Assembly (NCBI GenBank): GCA_947441205.1
Contig: CANETM010000001.1
Coordinates: 1-40,379, forward strand
From: Bacteroidota bacterium
Lineage (GTDB): Bacteria; Bacteroidota; Bacteroidia; Chitinophagales; Chitinophagaceae
Length of the DNA stretch: 40,379 nucleotides
Direction: 5' to 3'
Part shown: piece by piece, positions 16,423 through 25,021 of the stretch
How the letters are laid out: every line of letters begins with the position of its first letter
How positions within the stretch are numbered: position 1 is the stretch's first letter
Made by a program: the position numbers and the translations under genes
The notes under the pieces: generated by a model
What the model saw: only the letters and a program-made list of their open reading frames with translations
Told to the model about the DNA's origin: nothing
Databases searched by the model: none

Positions 16423-18255
16423 ATGGATTTTTTATTTTATGAAATTAGGCAGAATTCTCTAAATAAACCTTTAGTTGAAGGCTATGATCATTTTTTAGAA
16501 CTTAGTGAATATTCCTCGTTTTTATATAATGATGGAACTAAAGTTTTCCAAAAAGATGGTAAGCTATTGGCATTAACTGGCAGAGTTATGAAGTTAAAAA
16601 ACACAGAGGATGCTTCTTTGAGTTATTTCTATGATGATTTGAATTTAGATATTTGGCCTATTTCAGATAGTTTTACTGGTGCTTTTTCAGGTTTTTTATT
16701 TGGTTGTGATGAAATAAGAGTTTTTAATGATCCTCTTGGTTTATATAAGTTATTCTTTTATATATCCGACGGTATCATTGCCATATCTACTAGACTTTCT
16801 GATTTAACTAAAATTAAACATTTTGATTTTGATTTTAGTTCATGGTTTCTTGAGTTTACTAGACCTGAATATTCGCAATATGGTACAAGAACTATTTTTA
16901 AAAGTGTAAAAACACTTTTACCAGGAGAGTATAAATTATTTAGAAAAGGAGAGAATGTTTTAAATTTATTTGATACAACAATTAAACAAGAGGATAAATC
17001 TGCTGATAGAAAAAAATTGGCCGTTGATTTTGTAGAATTAATTAATGAGGAGTTTGATGATTTTTACAAAGAATATGAAAATTTAACAATTCCTATGAGT
17101 GGCGGAATTGACAGCAGAGTGATTTTAGCTCCCTTTATTGGAAGGCAAAAGCAAATTGTTTTGTCAAATTATGGAACAATTGATGGCATAGATAGTAGTA
17201 TCCCACTTGAAATTGCTAAGAAGTTTAAATTTCATTTTGAAATTTTTAACACTGCATCAAATACGTTTCCAACAAGAAAATTTTTATGGGATTTGGTTAA
17301 TAAAACAGATTCAATACATGTAAATGCTTGGTTTAGTCATTTGCAAGAAGCTAATCAAACACGAGCTGTCAAACAACAATTTTTATTAGGCGATATGTGT
17401 GATATATTGCGTTCTAAGGGTGCTGAGACTATTAAATCAAGGGCATTTAGGAAAAAGTATTATATCCAAAATTTTTTCAAAAGGACAAAAATTAAGCTTA
17501 CTAAAATTACTCCTGAAAACATATTATTATTTCAAGTAAGGAAGAAAGAAAGGGTTATAGGTTTTTTGAAAAATATTATAGAAGAAACAAAATATCTTCC
17601 TTTGCCCGAACAACAAATCATTGATGAAGCTATCGCAGATATGGATGAGTTGTTTACACATATGGACAGATACCGACCAAGATATATAGAGAGTTACGAA
17701 GAATTATTTGGTATTTTTACACATGGACGTAAATCAATGGGGAAACAATTAAACTTATTGAAGTATGGATACCAACCAGAAATACCTTTGTTAAATATCC
17801 GAATAGTTCGAAAAGTATTGAATTATTCACCAGCAGAACGATACAGTGATGAATTGACAAACGAAATGTTCAAAGTAAAATCATGGAAACCTTTAGGGAA
17901 ATTCAAAACATCTCAGAACCCTTTTTTTAGGTATAACTCTCCTTATTTCATGATGTTATTAGGTTGGTTTGTAAGAAGTAGTGTTGATCAATTATTAACG
18001 AAAATGACCATTAAAGGTTTGATAAACAGACCCCGTTTGTTTAAGAATTTAAATAGTAAGGATGGCTATCAATATCCTGGTGCGTATGAGAATTTTGAAG
18101 CGTGTTTGGAAAATGATATTATAGATGTTATTAAGCAAAAAGAGACATTCATTGGACGCAGGGATGGTTCTTTGTGGCCATTGTCTAGTATGGATTTAAT
18201 GCCCATTTTGCAGGCAATTTATTACCTTAATCGATTTGGTAAAGACAAAAAGTAA
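16423..18255 (+). CDS. Asparagine synthase-like protein lacking the glutaminase Cys
   Basis: A 610-residue protein related to asparagine synthetases. The C-terminal ATP pyrophosphatase loop is intact (IPMSGGIDSRV, SGGIDS at 226-231), and residues 200-600 look like the synthetase domain. The N-terminal part resembles the amidotransferase fold only loosely (GAFSGFLFG, FNDPLGLYKLF, STRLSDL), and the residue after Met is Asp, so the Cys2 nucleophile is missing. It should not hydrolyse glutamine itself and may use free ammonia, another amine, or ATP chemistry of another kind. It directly abuts the next gene. Target unknown; an amide or other adenylation-based modification of the glycan is inference. 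Confidence 0.8.
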   Translation: MDFLFYEIRQNSLNKPLVEGYDHFLELSEYSSFLYNDGTKVFQKDGKLLALTGRVMKLKNTEDASLSYFYDDLNLDIWPISDSFTGAFSGFLFGCDEIRVFNDPLGLYKLFFYISDGIIAISTRLSDLTKIKHFDFDFSSWFLEFTRPEYSQYGTRTIFKSVKTLLPGEYKLFRKGENVLNLFDTTIKQEDKSADRKKLAVDFVELINEEFDDFYKEYENLTIPMSGGIDSRVILAPFIGRQKQIVLSNYGTIDGIDSSIPLEIAKKFKFHFEIFNTASNTFPTRKFLWDLVNKTDSIHVNAWFSHLQEANQTRAVKQQFLLGDMCDILRSKGAETIKSRAFRKKYYIQNFFKRTKIKLTKITPENILLFQVRKKERVIGFLKNIIEETKYLPLPEQQIIDEAIADMDELFTHMDRYRPRYIESYEELFGIFTHGRKSMGKQLNLLKYGYQPEIPLLNIRIVRKVLNYSPAERYSDELTNEMFKVKSWKPLGKFKTSQNPFFRYNSPYFMMLLGWFVRSSVDQLLTKMTIKGLINRPRLFKNLNSKDGYQYPGAYENFEACLENDIIDVIKQKETFIGRRDGSLWPLSSMDLMPILQAIYYLNRFGKDKK

Positions 18256-19440
18256 ATGCAAATATTCAATACTTTCTTTAAATACCTTTCCAGAAAAACC
18301 AGTAACAACACCTTTATTCCTGAAATTGACGGATTAAGATTTATAGCAATCATTACTGTATTATTCTTTCATTTAAATACCGTTTTGATTCGTTCGGTTG
18401 ATGGTGGATTTGAACAAGAAATTTTGAAAGAAACTTACGCGGACTTTGGATGGTGGATGATACGACTGGATTTAGGTGTAAAAGTGTTTTTTGCCATCAG
18501 TGGATTCGTTTTGGCATTGCCTTTTATCAAATCCTATGATTTGAAAAAGCCCATCAATCTAAAAAGTTATTTTATTAGAAGGGTAACCCGTTTGGAACCG
18601 CCCTTTCTGATATCGCTTATTGTACTATTCATCGGTCAATTATTGTTGTTGAAACAAGATCTATCAACACTTTGGCTAAATTTTTTGGCAAGTTTAGTCT
18701 ACATGCATGGATTTATTTTTGGTGAACCATCTAAGATTAATCCGGTAACTTGGAGTTTGGAAACAGAATTTCAATTTTACATCCTCATGCCATTGTTCAT
18801 GTGGTTTTTATTCAAAAATAAAGGATTGACATTCTCTGTTATGGGATTGGTAGCATGCAGCTTACTCGCCTATTTTTCCAAATCGGCTATTATCAATTTT
18901 GATGTTAAATTTTTATCACACTCATTACTCGTTCATTTGGGAAATTTTTTGACAGGAATTTTGTTTGCATTGATATATTACAAAGTTCCCAATTGGATTA
19001 AGAAAAAACACCTGGTTTATGACTTGATTGGATTCATTGGACTTTTTTTATTGTTCAAATATTACAAACCGCAGGCATATATTATGAACAGCATTGTTTT
19101 CAATATAGCCATATTGCTTTTGTTTACAGGAGTCTTTAAAGGAATATTGTTGAATTATATTTTCACACGAAAGTTTATTTATACCATAGGAGGGATGTGT
19201 TATTCTATTTACCTCATACACTATGTTATTTTACACATGGCCGTTCCACTCACACTTGTGTTTACATCTGGAATGGGTTACAAATTTCAGTTGTTGGTTC
19301 AGTCGTTTATTCATGTTCCAATTGTGTTGCTCATCTCTATCATTTTCTTTGTATTGTTTGAACGGCCATTTATGGATAAGGATTTTTTTAAAAAATGGGT
19401 CAAAAGTATAAGCAATCAATCCATCATTAAGCATGACTAA
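18256..19440 (+). CDS. Membrane acyltransferase family 3 (OafA/AT3-like)
   Basis: Integral membrane protein of 394 residues with about 10 hydrophobic segments. The N-terminal signature FIPEIDGLRFIAIITVLFFH is the hallmark of AT3 proteins, with a conserved active-site-type His at the end of helix 1. An R-x-x-R-like segment follows (YFIRRVTRLEPPF), and it ends with VLFERPFM, also typical. Such proteins move acetyl or other acyl groups across the inner membrane onto polysaccharide. Its ATG directly follows the previous stop, and its end overlaps the next gene by 8 bases. Confidence 0.9.
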   Translation: MQIFNTFFKYLSRKTSNNTFIPEIDGLRFIAIITVLFFHLNTVLIRSVDGGFEQEILKETYADFGWWMIRLDLGVKVFFAISGFVLALPFIKSYDLKKPINLKSYFIRRVTRLEPPFLISLIVLFIGQLLLLKQDLSTLWLNFLASLVYMHGFIFGEPSKINPVTWSLETEFQFYILMPLFMWFLFKNKGLTFSVMGLVACSLLAYFSKSAIINFDVKFLSHSLLVHLGNFLTGILFALIYYKVPNWIKKKHLVYDLIGFIGLFLLFKYYKPQAYIMNSIVFNIAILLLFTGVFKGILLNYIFTRKFIYTIGGMCYSIYLIHYVILHMAVPLTLVFTSGMGYKFQLLVQSFIHVPIVLLISIIFFVLFERPFMDKDFFKKWVKSISNQSIIKHD

Positions 19441-21127
19441 GGTATACAAAGTCGAGTGGAGTCATTTTGATTCCGATGGTATTTTTTACAAGTACCGCGA
19501 TGTTTGGCTCAAATCACATTCTCCTAATCCGTTTTTAACGGACAAGCTTATATACATTGCACAGCAAGCAGGTCATCAAGTACAAGTGGCATTTTTTTAT
19601 GTGGATGATGTATTGATTGGGGCATTGCCTTTCTACTTCAAAGATTCTCATTTTCGCATGTTTGGAGAAGAAAAATCTGATGGGTTAGATTTGATTTTCT
19701 CAAAAGATGTTTCACTTCATGATAAATACGAACTTTTATTAAAGTTTTTCAGTGATTTAAATTTGCGTTCAGCTAGTTTTAAAAAATTAGCAACCTACAG
19801 TTACAATTATTTAATCATTGTCAAAGTATTCAGACAAATAGGGTTTAAAGAGGTGGCTTCAGTATCTTATAAAAATCCTATTGTTAAACACTTAACGGAA
19901 ACTCCCGATTATGATGGGTTTTTAAAGATATTTAGTAAAAGAAATACCAGAAATTATTGCAGTAAATTAAATAGGGAGTTTGGTTACAAAGTCACTGCGA
20001 TGGAGCATAATGATGTTGAGATTGTAGCCGATTGGATGAACCATTTTTACCGAAATCATATACAAAGGTGGAACAATACAAAGACGGAATCTATTTATTC
20101 ATATTCTCAAAATCCAATAATTTTAAATAATAAAGTTAAAGCGTGGCTAGAAAATAAAGTAGGTGTGCTATTTTCAATTGATGTAAACAATTACCCTATT
20201 GCCATGGCAATTTGTTTAAAACAAGGTAACACCATACTGTATCATCAAATTTCTTTTTCAGATTTACCTATTTATAAAAGTTACCCAAAGCAAAAGATAC
20301 TCATTTTAGAATTGGCAAAATGGATGGTAACCAATCATTTTATTAGGCTAGATTTTGGTATTGGGAGTGAAAATTATAAGTATGAATATGCCAATTTTGA
20401 TCGAGAAATCATTCAAATGGATTTTTCGAAGACCAGGTGGCAATTGTCTCATATCAAATCTTTAGTAAACTATACCTACCGCAAAAACATTTTCTTACAA
20501 AAACTTAATAACGAATACCTCAAAAGAATTGTTGGGTTGCTGCGAACCCTTATCATGCGATTAGGCTATTACAAAAAAGAATTTCAATTAGATAAATGGT
20601 TCTTTTATAAAAAAGTAGTAAGAACCATCAATAATGAACAGATGTTTTTCTATCAATATAAATCAACAAATGTTTCAAATATATTGGCTAAAATTTATAA
20701 GATAAGGTCGCTTACATTCATTGAGGTAATGGGATTTTATGAAGTAGAAATCGTACTAACCTTAACAAAGCGAAATTTCTATATTAGGAAAATATTTGAA
20801 GGAGTAGATATTCCATATGGATTATTCAACCAACAAAATGAAGTGGTATCTATTGCTTGGTTGAACAAAGCAAAAGACAATGAGAAACCACCACTTTTTA
20901 ACGATTGTGAAGTATATTCGGTTGACGACTGCTATACATTAAGAAGTGAACGGGGTAAAGGTTATTATCCAATTTTAATAAGTTACGTTGCTCAATTGGT
21001 AAATGATATTGTATTAATATACACCAATGATTGGAATATTGCATCACAAAAAGGTATTGTAAAGGCCGGATTTGAACCTATTGCAAAAAGAATCAAGAAA
21101 AATGCACAGAGATATGAGTGGCAATAA
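19433..21127 (+). CDS. Tandem GNAT/FemAB-like acyltransferase protein
   Basis: A 564-residue soluble protein. The first about 340 residues follow the CelD/BcsL-type acetyltransferase pattern (Acetyltransf_6 of the GNAT/FemAB superfamily): NPFLTDKLIYIAQQ, then VQVAFFYVDDVLIGALPFYF, SKRNTRNYCSKLNREFGY, and RLDFGIGSENYKYEYANF, where the K-Y-x-Y motif is common. The last about 180 residues look like a second GNAT unit (YTLRSERGKGYYPILISYVA; VLIYTNDWNIASQKGIVKAGF; FEPIAKRI). It may be two acyltransferase domains fused, or one domain plus a regulatory copy. It lies in a block of glycan-modifying genes. Function inferred only. Confidence 0.6.
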   Translation: MTKVYKVEWSHFDSDGIFYKYRDVWLKSHSPNPFLTDKLIYIAQQAGHQVQVAFFYVDDVLIGALPFYFKDSHFRMFGEEKSDGLDLIFSKDVSLHDKYELLLKFFSDLNLRSASFKKLATYSYNYLIIVKVFRQIGFKEVASVSYKNPIVKHLTETPDYDGFLKIFSKRNTRNYCSKLNREFGYKVTAMEHNDVEIVADWMNHFYRNHIQRWNNTKTESIYSYSQNPIILNNKVKAWLENKVGVLFSIDVNNYPIAMAICLKQGNTILYHQISFSDLPIYKSYPKQKILILELAKWMVTNHFIRLDFGIGSENYKYEYANFDREIIQMDFSKTRWQLSHIKSLVNYTYRKNIFLQKLNNEYLKRIVGLLRTLIMRLGYYKKEFQLDKWFFYKKVVRTINNEQMFFYQYKSTNVSNILAKIYKIRSLTFIEVMGFYEVEIVLTLTKRNFYIRKIFEGVDIPYGLFNQQNEVVSIAWLNKAKDNEKPPLFNDCEVYSVDDCYTLRSERGKGYYPILISYVAQLVNDIVLIYTNDWNIASQKGIVKAGFEPIAKRIKKNAQRYEWQ

Positions 21128-21134
21128 AAAAGTA

Positions 21135-22340
21135 ATGAAGTTAGGGTATTACAACCACGGTCATTTTATTAAAGACCAAGAAGGTAAAGTATATGTAAGT
21201 TTTGATGTAGCGATATGGGCAGATCGGTTTGTGGAATTGTGTGATGAATTTGTTGTTTTTCTGAATAGAGGTGTAGGAAATTCATTCGAGAAAAGTAAAA
21301 TATCAAAGTCATTTTATCCATTACATCCTAAAGCGAAATTAGTAGATATTGGACTTCAAAGACCGCATTGGCAAAAAGTGATAGGTATAGGTCTTAACAA
21401 ACAGGCTATTATAGAATCAACAGCAAAATTGGATTGGATAATTATTCAAGGCCCAACACCACAACAAAATGTAATTGCAAAATCTGTACATCCAAATTGT
21501 AAAATAGCAACATTGTTGGTTGGACTTTGGAAAAAGTGGCCCAAGCAGATGTTTAGACAAAGCGGTTTGAAAAATCAATTCAAAGAGCATTTAATCAACC
21601 TATTGAAATGGTACAATCAATACCAAACGAGTGTGCTGATGAACAAACATGCAGATTTACCAATGGGTAACAATCCGGCGATGCCTGTGTTTTACAGTTG
21701 TAAAAAATCATTCGCACTTGTCTCAAAGGGTTTAGTTAGAGCATCAGAAATTCAAGTAAGTGAAAGGAATCCAATTGATAAGAAGTTGATAAAATTGGTC
21801 TTTTTCAGTAGGCTCGACCCCGAGAAAAACTTGGAGTTGATACTTGAAGCCATGACTAAATTAAAATCTGAAGGAAGAATGGTAGTGTTAAAAGCATTTG
21901 GCGGAACACCTATGAAACAATACATAGATTTGATTCGTAAAAAGGTGAGTGAATTGGGTTTAGAAGAACATGTTCATTTGATGGGTGAACTCCCTAATCA
22001 TCAAAAACTGGAAGTGTTTCAAGATGCAGATATTTATGTATTCAATACTTGTACTACTGAGGGTTTTCCAAGAACTGTTTGGGAAGCCATGGCAACAGGA
22101 ATCCCAATTGTGTGTGCCAATTATCCTGGGGCTGATCAGTTTTTCAAGAACGGTGAGGTACGCTTGTTTGAACAAAACAACAAACAAGATTTGGTAAATA
22201 AAATTATAGAACTCTCCGATAACGAAGATTTGAGAAGACATACCAGTCAAATGGCTTATCAGTTATTGCAACAAAACACTTTGGAAAAATCCACTGAGAA
22301 TATTATTAAAGTGATATCCAATTACAAGTTTCATGCATAA
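21135..22340 (+). CDS. Glycosyltransferase family 4
   Basis: GT4 glycosyltransferase. The donor domain is clear: LVFFSRLDPEKNLELILEAM begins the Rossmann fold, and TTEGFPRTVWEAMATGIPIV carries the E-x7-E motif, followed by GADQFFKNGEVRLF. The open frame extends back to TTG at 21072 inside the previous gene. ATGs at 21102, 21114 and 21135 are candidates. I prefer 21135, 7 bases after the previous stop, because MKLGYYNHGHF gives the usual first beta strand; 21114 is the next best. It should add one sugar to the repeat unit. Its end overlaps the deacetylase gene by 8 bases. Confidence 0.88.
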   Translation: MKLGYYNHGHFIKDQEGKVYVSFDVAIWADRFVELCDEFVVFLNRGVGNSFEKSKISKSFYPLHPKAKLVDIGLQRPHWQKVIGIGLNKQAIIESTAKLDWIIIQGPTPQQNVIAKSVHPNCKIATLLVGLWKKWPKQMFRQSGLKNQFKEHLINLLKWYNQYQTSVLMNKHADLPMGNNPAMPVFYSCKKSFALVSKGLVRASEIQVSERNPIDKKLIKLVFFSRLDPEKNLELILEAMTKLKSEGRMVVLKAFGGTPMKQYIDLIRKKVSELGLEEHVHLMGELPNHQKLEVFQDADIYVFNTCTTEGFPRTVWEAMATGIPIVCANYPGADQFFKNGEVRLFEQNNKQDLVNKIIELSDNEDLRRHTSQMAYQLLQQNTLEKSTENIIKVISNYKFHA

Positions 22341-23310
22341 AATCAAACTGATTTATAATATACTCAAACTAACAGGAATACTTTGGTTTTTCAATCGTTT
22401 GATGGCTCAAAAAGAGCAGCGGGTAGTTTTATGCTATCACCGTATCAGCGAAATGAAATTTGACCATCAAATCAGTTTCCTTAAGGAAAAGTTTGATATA
22501 GTACCTTTAAATTCGCTTTTAACCGCAACATTTAATTCGCATAAATCACCCCAGCCACAATCAACAAAGCCTTTATTGTCTTTAACCATGGATGATTGCT
22601 ATGGTAAGGACTTTCATCAGTCATTCACTGTTTGCCAAAAACACCAAGTGCATTGTACTTATTTTGTGCCAACAAAGTACGCTGAACATCAGGTTTCCTT
22701 ATGGTCTTTGAGGCTTATAGACATTTTGAAAAAGCTTGATTTGCCATGTTCTATTACCGATTTTGAGGGTATTGAGATAACTTTTAATGAGGAACAGAAC
22801 AAAAAAGCCTTTGAATTGAAATGGATAAGTAAGTTTTTAAATAATAAACAACAAACTTCTGAAATAGAAGCTTTGTTTGATGAATTTTTTACAGTAAATA
22901 ATTTTAAAGACCAAGCTGATGCTGTTATAGGTAATGAAATTATTGTATTAAATTCAGATAATAAGTTTACATCTTTTCAATCCCATACAGTTTCCCATCC
23001 TAAGTTATATTTATGTTCCCCAACTAAATTAAAGCATGAATTTGAAGATTCGAAAATATATTTATCGAAGTTGGCTTTAAATGAAAATCAATATGTAATA
23101 TGTTATCCATATGGGTCTTTCGTTCACATTGGAGATAGTTTCAAAGAGGCTTCTAATTTTTATGAATATGGAGTAACATTGCAAAGTGGACTAGTGAATA
23201 GGTATTCAGATAGAATGCTTGTTCCAAGAATTGGCATATATGAACATGATACCTATCAAAGCATTTGTGTGAAAGTAGTTTTTGCACAATTGCAGGCAAT
23301 TTTGAAATAG
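22333..23310 (+). CDS. Polysaccharide deacetylase family protein (NodB domain)
   Basis: A 325-residue carbohydrate esterase 4-type protein. The NodB motifs are visible: VVLCYHRIS near 31-39, LTMDDCYG with the Asp pair D87-D88 that holds catalysis and metal, and the metal-binding SHTVSHP with H218 and H222. A hydrophobic stretch at the start (LKLTGILWFF) could be a membrane anchor, but no clear signal-peptide cleavage site is visible. About 95 residues separate the Asp and His motifs, longer than in classic NodB. It probably removes an acetyl group from a HexNAc residue. Cytoplasmic or inner-membrane location is uncertain. Confidence 0.85.
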   Translation: MHKIKLIYNILKLTGILWFFNRLMAQKEQRVVLCYHRISEMKFDHQISFLKEKFDIVPLNSLLTATFNSHKSPQPQSTKPLLSLTMDDCYGKDFHQSFTVCQKHQVHCTYFVPTKYAEHQVSLWSLRLIDILKKLDLPCSITDFEGIEITFNEEQNKKAFELKWISKFLNNKQQTSEIEALFDEFFTVNNFKDQADAVIGNEIIVLNSDNKFTSFQSHTVSHPKLYLCSPTKLKHEFEDSKIYLSKLALNENQYVICYPYGSFVHIGDSFKEASNFYEYGVTLQSGLVNRYSDRMLVPRIGIYEHDTYQSICVKVVFAQLQAILK

Positions 23311-23325
23311 AATAATTTTATAAAC

Positions 23326-24321
23326 ATGGAAAATATAAATAGCTTGAACATATTAGTAACGGGAGGTGACGGATTTATAGGTTCTCATCTTGTTGAGGCG
23401 CTTTTAAATGAAGGTCATAAGGTAAGGGCCCTTAATTATTATAATTCTTTTAATTTCTGGGGATGGCTTGAAGATATCAAGCATCCAAATTTAGAGATTG
23501 TTTCGGGTGATGTAAGAGATTACAACTATTGTCAAAAAATTACAGAAGGAATCGATATTGTTTATCATTTAGCAGCATTGATAGCTATACCCTATTCGTA
23601 TCATGCTCCCGACAGTTATATTGATACAAACATAAAAGGCACATCAAACATTTGTTTGGCAAGCCAAAAGAACCATGTGAAACGCATTATTCACACCTCT
23701 ACCAGTGAGGTGTATGGTACAGCCAAATATGTTCCTATCAATGAAGAACACCCCCTGCAACCACAATCACCATACAGTGCCTCTAAAATTGGTGCAGATG
23801 CAATGGCCATGAGTTATTACAATGCATTCAACATACCATTGGTCATTGCACGCCCATTCAACACATATGGACCTCGTCAATCGGCAAGAGCCATTATACC
23901 AACCATCATTACTCAATTGGCTAATGGCAAAAAAGAGATTAAATTGGGTGATTTAACTCCTACAAGAGACTTGAATTTTGTGAAAGATACGTGCAAAGGT
24001 TTTATGGAACTTGGTAAAGCAGGAGAAAATGTGATTGGACAAGTTGTGAATATTGGGTCAAACTTTGAAGTTACCATGAAAGATGTATTTGATATCATCA
24101 ACGAAATCATGGGTACAAAGGCTGAAGTAATTACAGACCAAGAAAGAATAAGGCCTGAAAAATCGGAAGTGTTCAGACTTTGGTGCGACAATAAAAAAAT
24201 CAATAAACTTACCGGATTTTTACCTGATTACAATTTGAAAACCGGCTTGGAAGAAACTGTAACATGGTTTACCAATCCAACCAATCTTAGTAAATATAAA
24301 TCGGATATATACAATGTCTAA
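23326..24321 (+). CDS. legB: LegB-like NDP-HexNAc 4,6-dehydratase (extended SDR)
   Basis: An extended SDR of 331 residues that closely resembles LegB-type dehydratases. These make 4-keto-6-deoxy-HexNAc nucleotides in legionaminic acid synthesis; in Campylobacter the substrate is GDP-GlcNAc. Motifs: TGGDGFIGSH at 12-21, NYYNSFNFWGWL at 38-49 (a LegB trait), HLAALIAIPYSY at 81-92, STSEVYG at 125-131, catalytic Y150-x3-K154 in PYSASK, and RPFNTYGPRQSARA. It overlaps the nucleotidyltransferase gene by 8 bases. The aminotransferase LegC and synthase LegI are absent, so full legionaminic acid synthesis is not encoded here. UDP- or GDP-linked product cannot be decided from the sequence. Confidence 0.82.
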   Translation: MENINSLNILVTGGDGFIGSHLVEALLNEGHKVRALNYYNSFNFWGWLEDIKHPNLEIVSGDVRDYNYCQKITEGIDIVYHLAALIAIPYSYHAPDSYIDTNIKGTSNICLASQKNHVKRIIHTSTSEVYGTAKYVPINEEHPLQPQSPYSASKIGADAMAMSYYNAFNIPLVIARPFNTYGPRQSARAIIPTIITQLANGKKEIKLGDLTPTRDLNFVKDTCKGFMELGKAGENVIGQVVNIGSNFEVTMKDVFDIINEIMGTKAEVITDQERIRPEKSEVFRLWCDNKKINKLTGFLPDYNLKTGLEETVTWFTNPTNLSKYKSDIYNV

Positions 24322-25021
24322 AAGAGCAATTATTTTGGCGGGTGGCAAGGGTACTCGCCTTAAACCTTATACTATAGTTTTACCCAAACCGCTCGTTCCC
24401 ATTGGGGAACTTCCCATTTTGGAAATTGTGCTTAGGCAGTTAAAGCAACAAGGTTTTACTCACATCACCATGGCGGTAAATCATATGGCTGAGTTAATCA
24501 TGGCATTTTTTGGGGATGGATCTAAATGGGAAATCAAAATTGATTATTCTATGGAAGACAGGCCACTTAGTACCATGGGACCTCTGAAATTAATTGAAGA
24601 TTTACCAGATAACTTTTTAGTCATGAATGGTGATATTTTAACTGATTTGAAATATGGTCAGTTCTTCGATCAACATGTACAGCATGACCATATTTTTACG
24701 ATTTCGTCCTTTACAAGAAGGGATAAAAGTGAGTATGGAATATTGGAAACCAATGAACAGCATACATTGACAGCTTTCAAGGAGAAGCCCGAATCTACAT
24801 TTGAAGTGAGTATGGGAATTTATGCATTGAACAAACGGGTATTGGATTTCATTCCTGATGATACCTTTTTTGGTTTCGATCATTTAATGTATGCCCTCAT
24901 TGAAAACAATAAAAAAGTAGCGGTAAACAATCATGATGGGATTTGGTTAGATATTGGAAGACCTGTTGATTTTCAAAATGCCATTGATTTATTTGAAAAA
25001 GAAGGAGATAAATTTTTGTAG
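24314..25021 (+). CDS. Sugar-1-phosphate nucleotidyltransferase (PtmE/HddC-like)
   Basis: A 235-residue NTP_transferase domain protein. The signature is LAGGKGTRLKPYT near 8-20 followed by LPKPLVPIGELPIL, with MNGDILTDL in the middle, EKPE and MGIYALN later, and WLDIGRPVDFQNA near the end. It joins NTP and a sugar 1-phosphate to give an NDP-sugar. It lacks the CBS domains of Campylobacter PtmE but matches its catalytic part in general form. It lies between the LegB-like dehydratase (8-base overlap) and an SDR that starts on the next base after its stop. This tight triad suggests a dedicated NDP-6-deoxy amino sugar route. Nucleotide base not known. Confidence 0.85.
   Translation: MSKRAIILAGGKGTRLKPYTIVLPKPLVPIGELPILEIVLRQLKQQGFTHITMAVNHMAELIMAFFGDGSKWEIKIDYSMEDRPLSTMGPLKLIEDLPDNFLVMNGDILTDLKYGQFFDQHVQHDHIFTISSFTRRDKSEYGILETNEQHTLTAFKEKPESTFEVSMGIYALNKRVLDFIPDDTFFGFDHLMYALIENNKKVAVNNHDGIWLDIGRPVDFQNAIDLFEKEGDKFL

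Noticed and set aside
23326..24321. dTDP-glucose 4,6-dehydratase (RmlB) as the identity of this SDR
   Set aside because: The motif is S-T-S-E-V-Y-G, not the D-E-V-Y-G of RmlB, and the N-Y-Y-N-S-F-N-x-W-G-W-L segment is typical of LegB; RmlA/C/D-type partners are also not complete.
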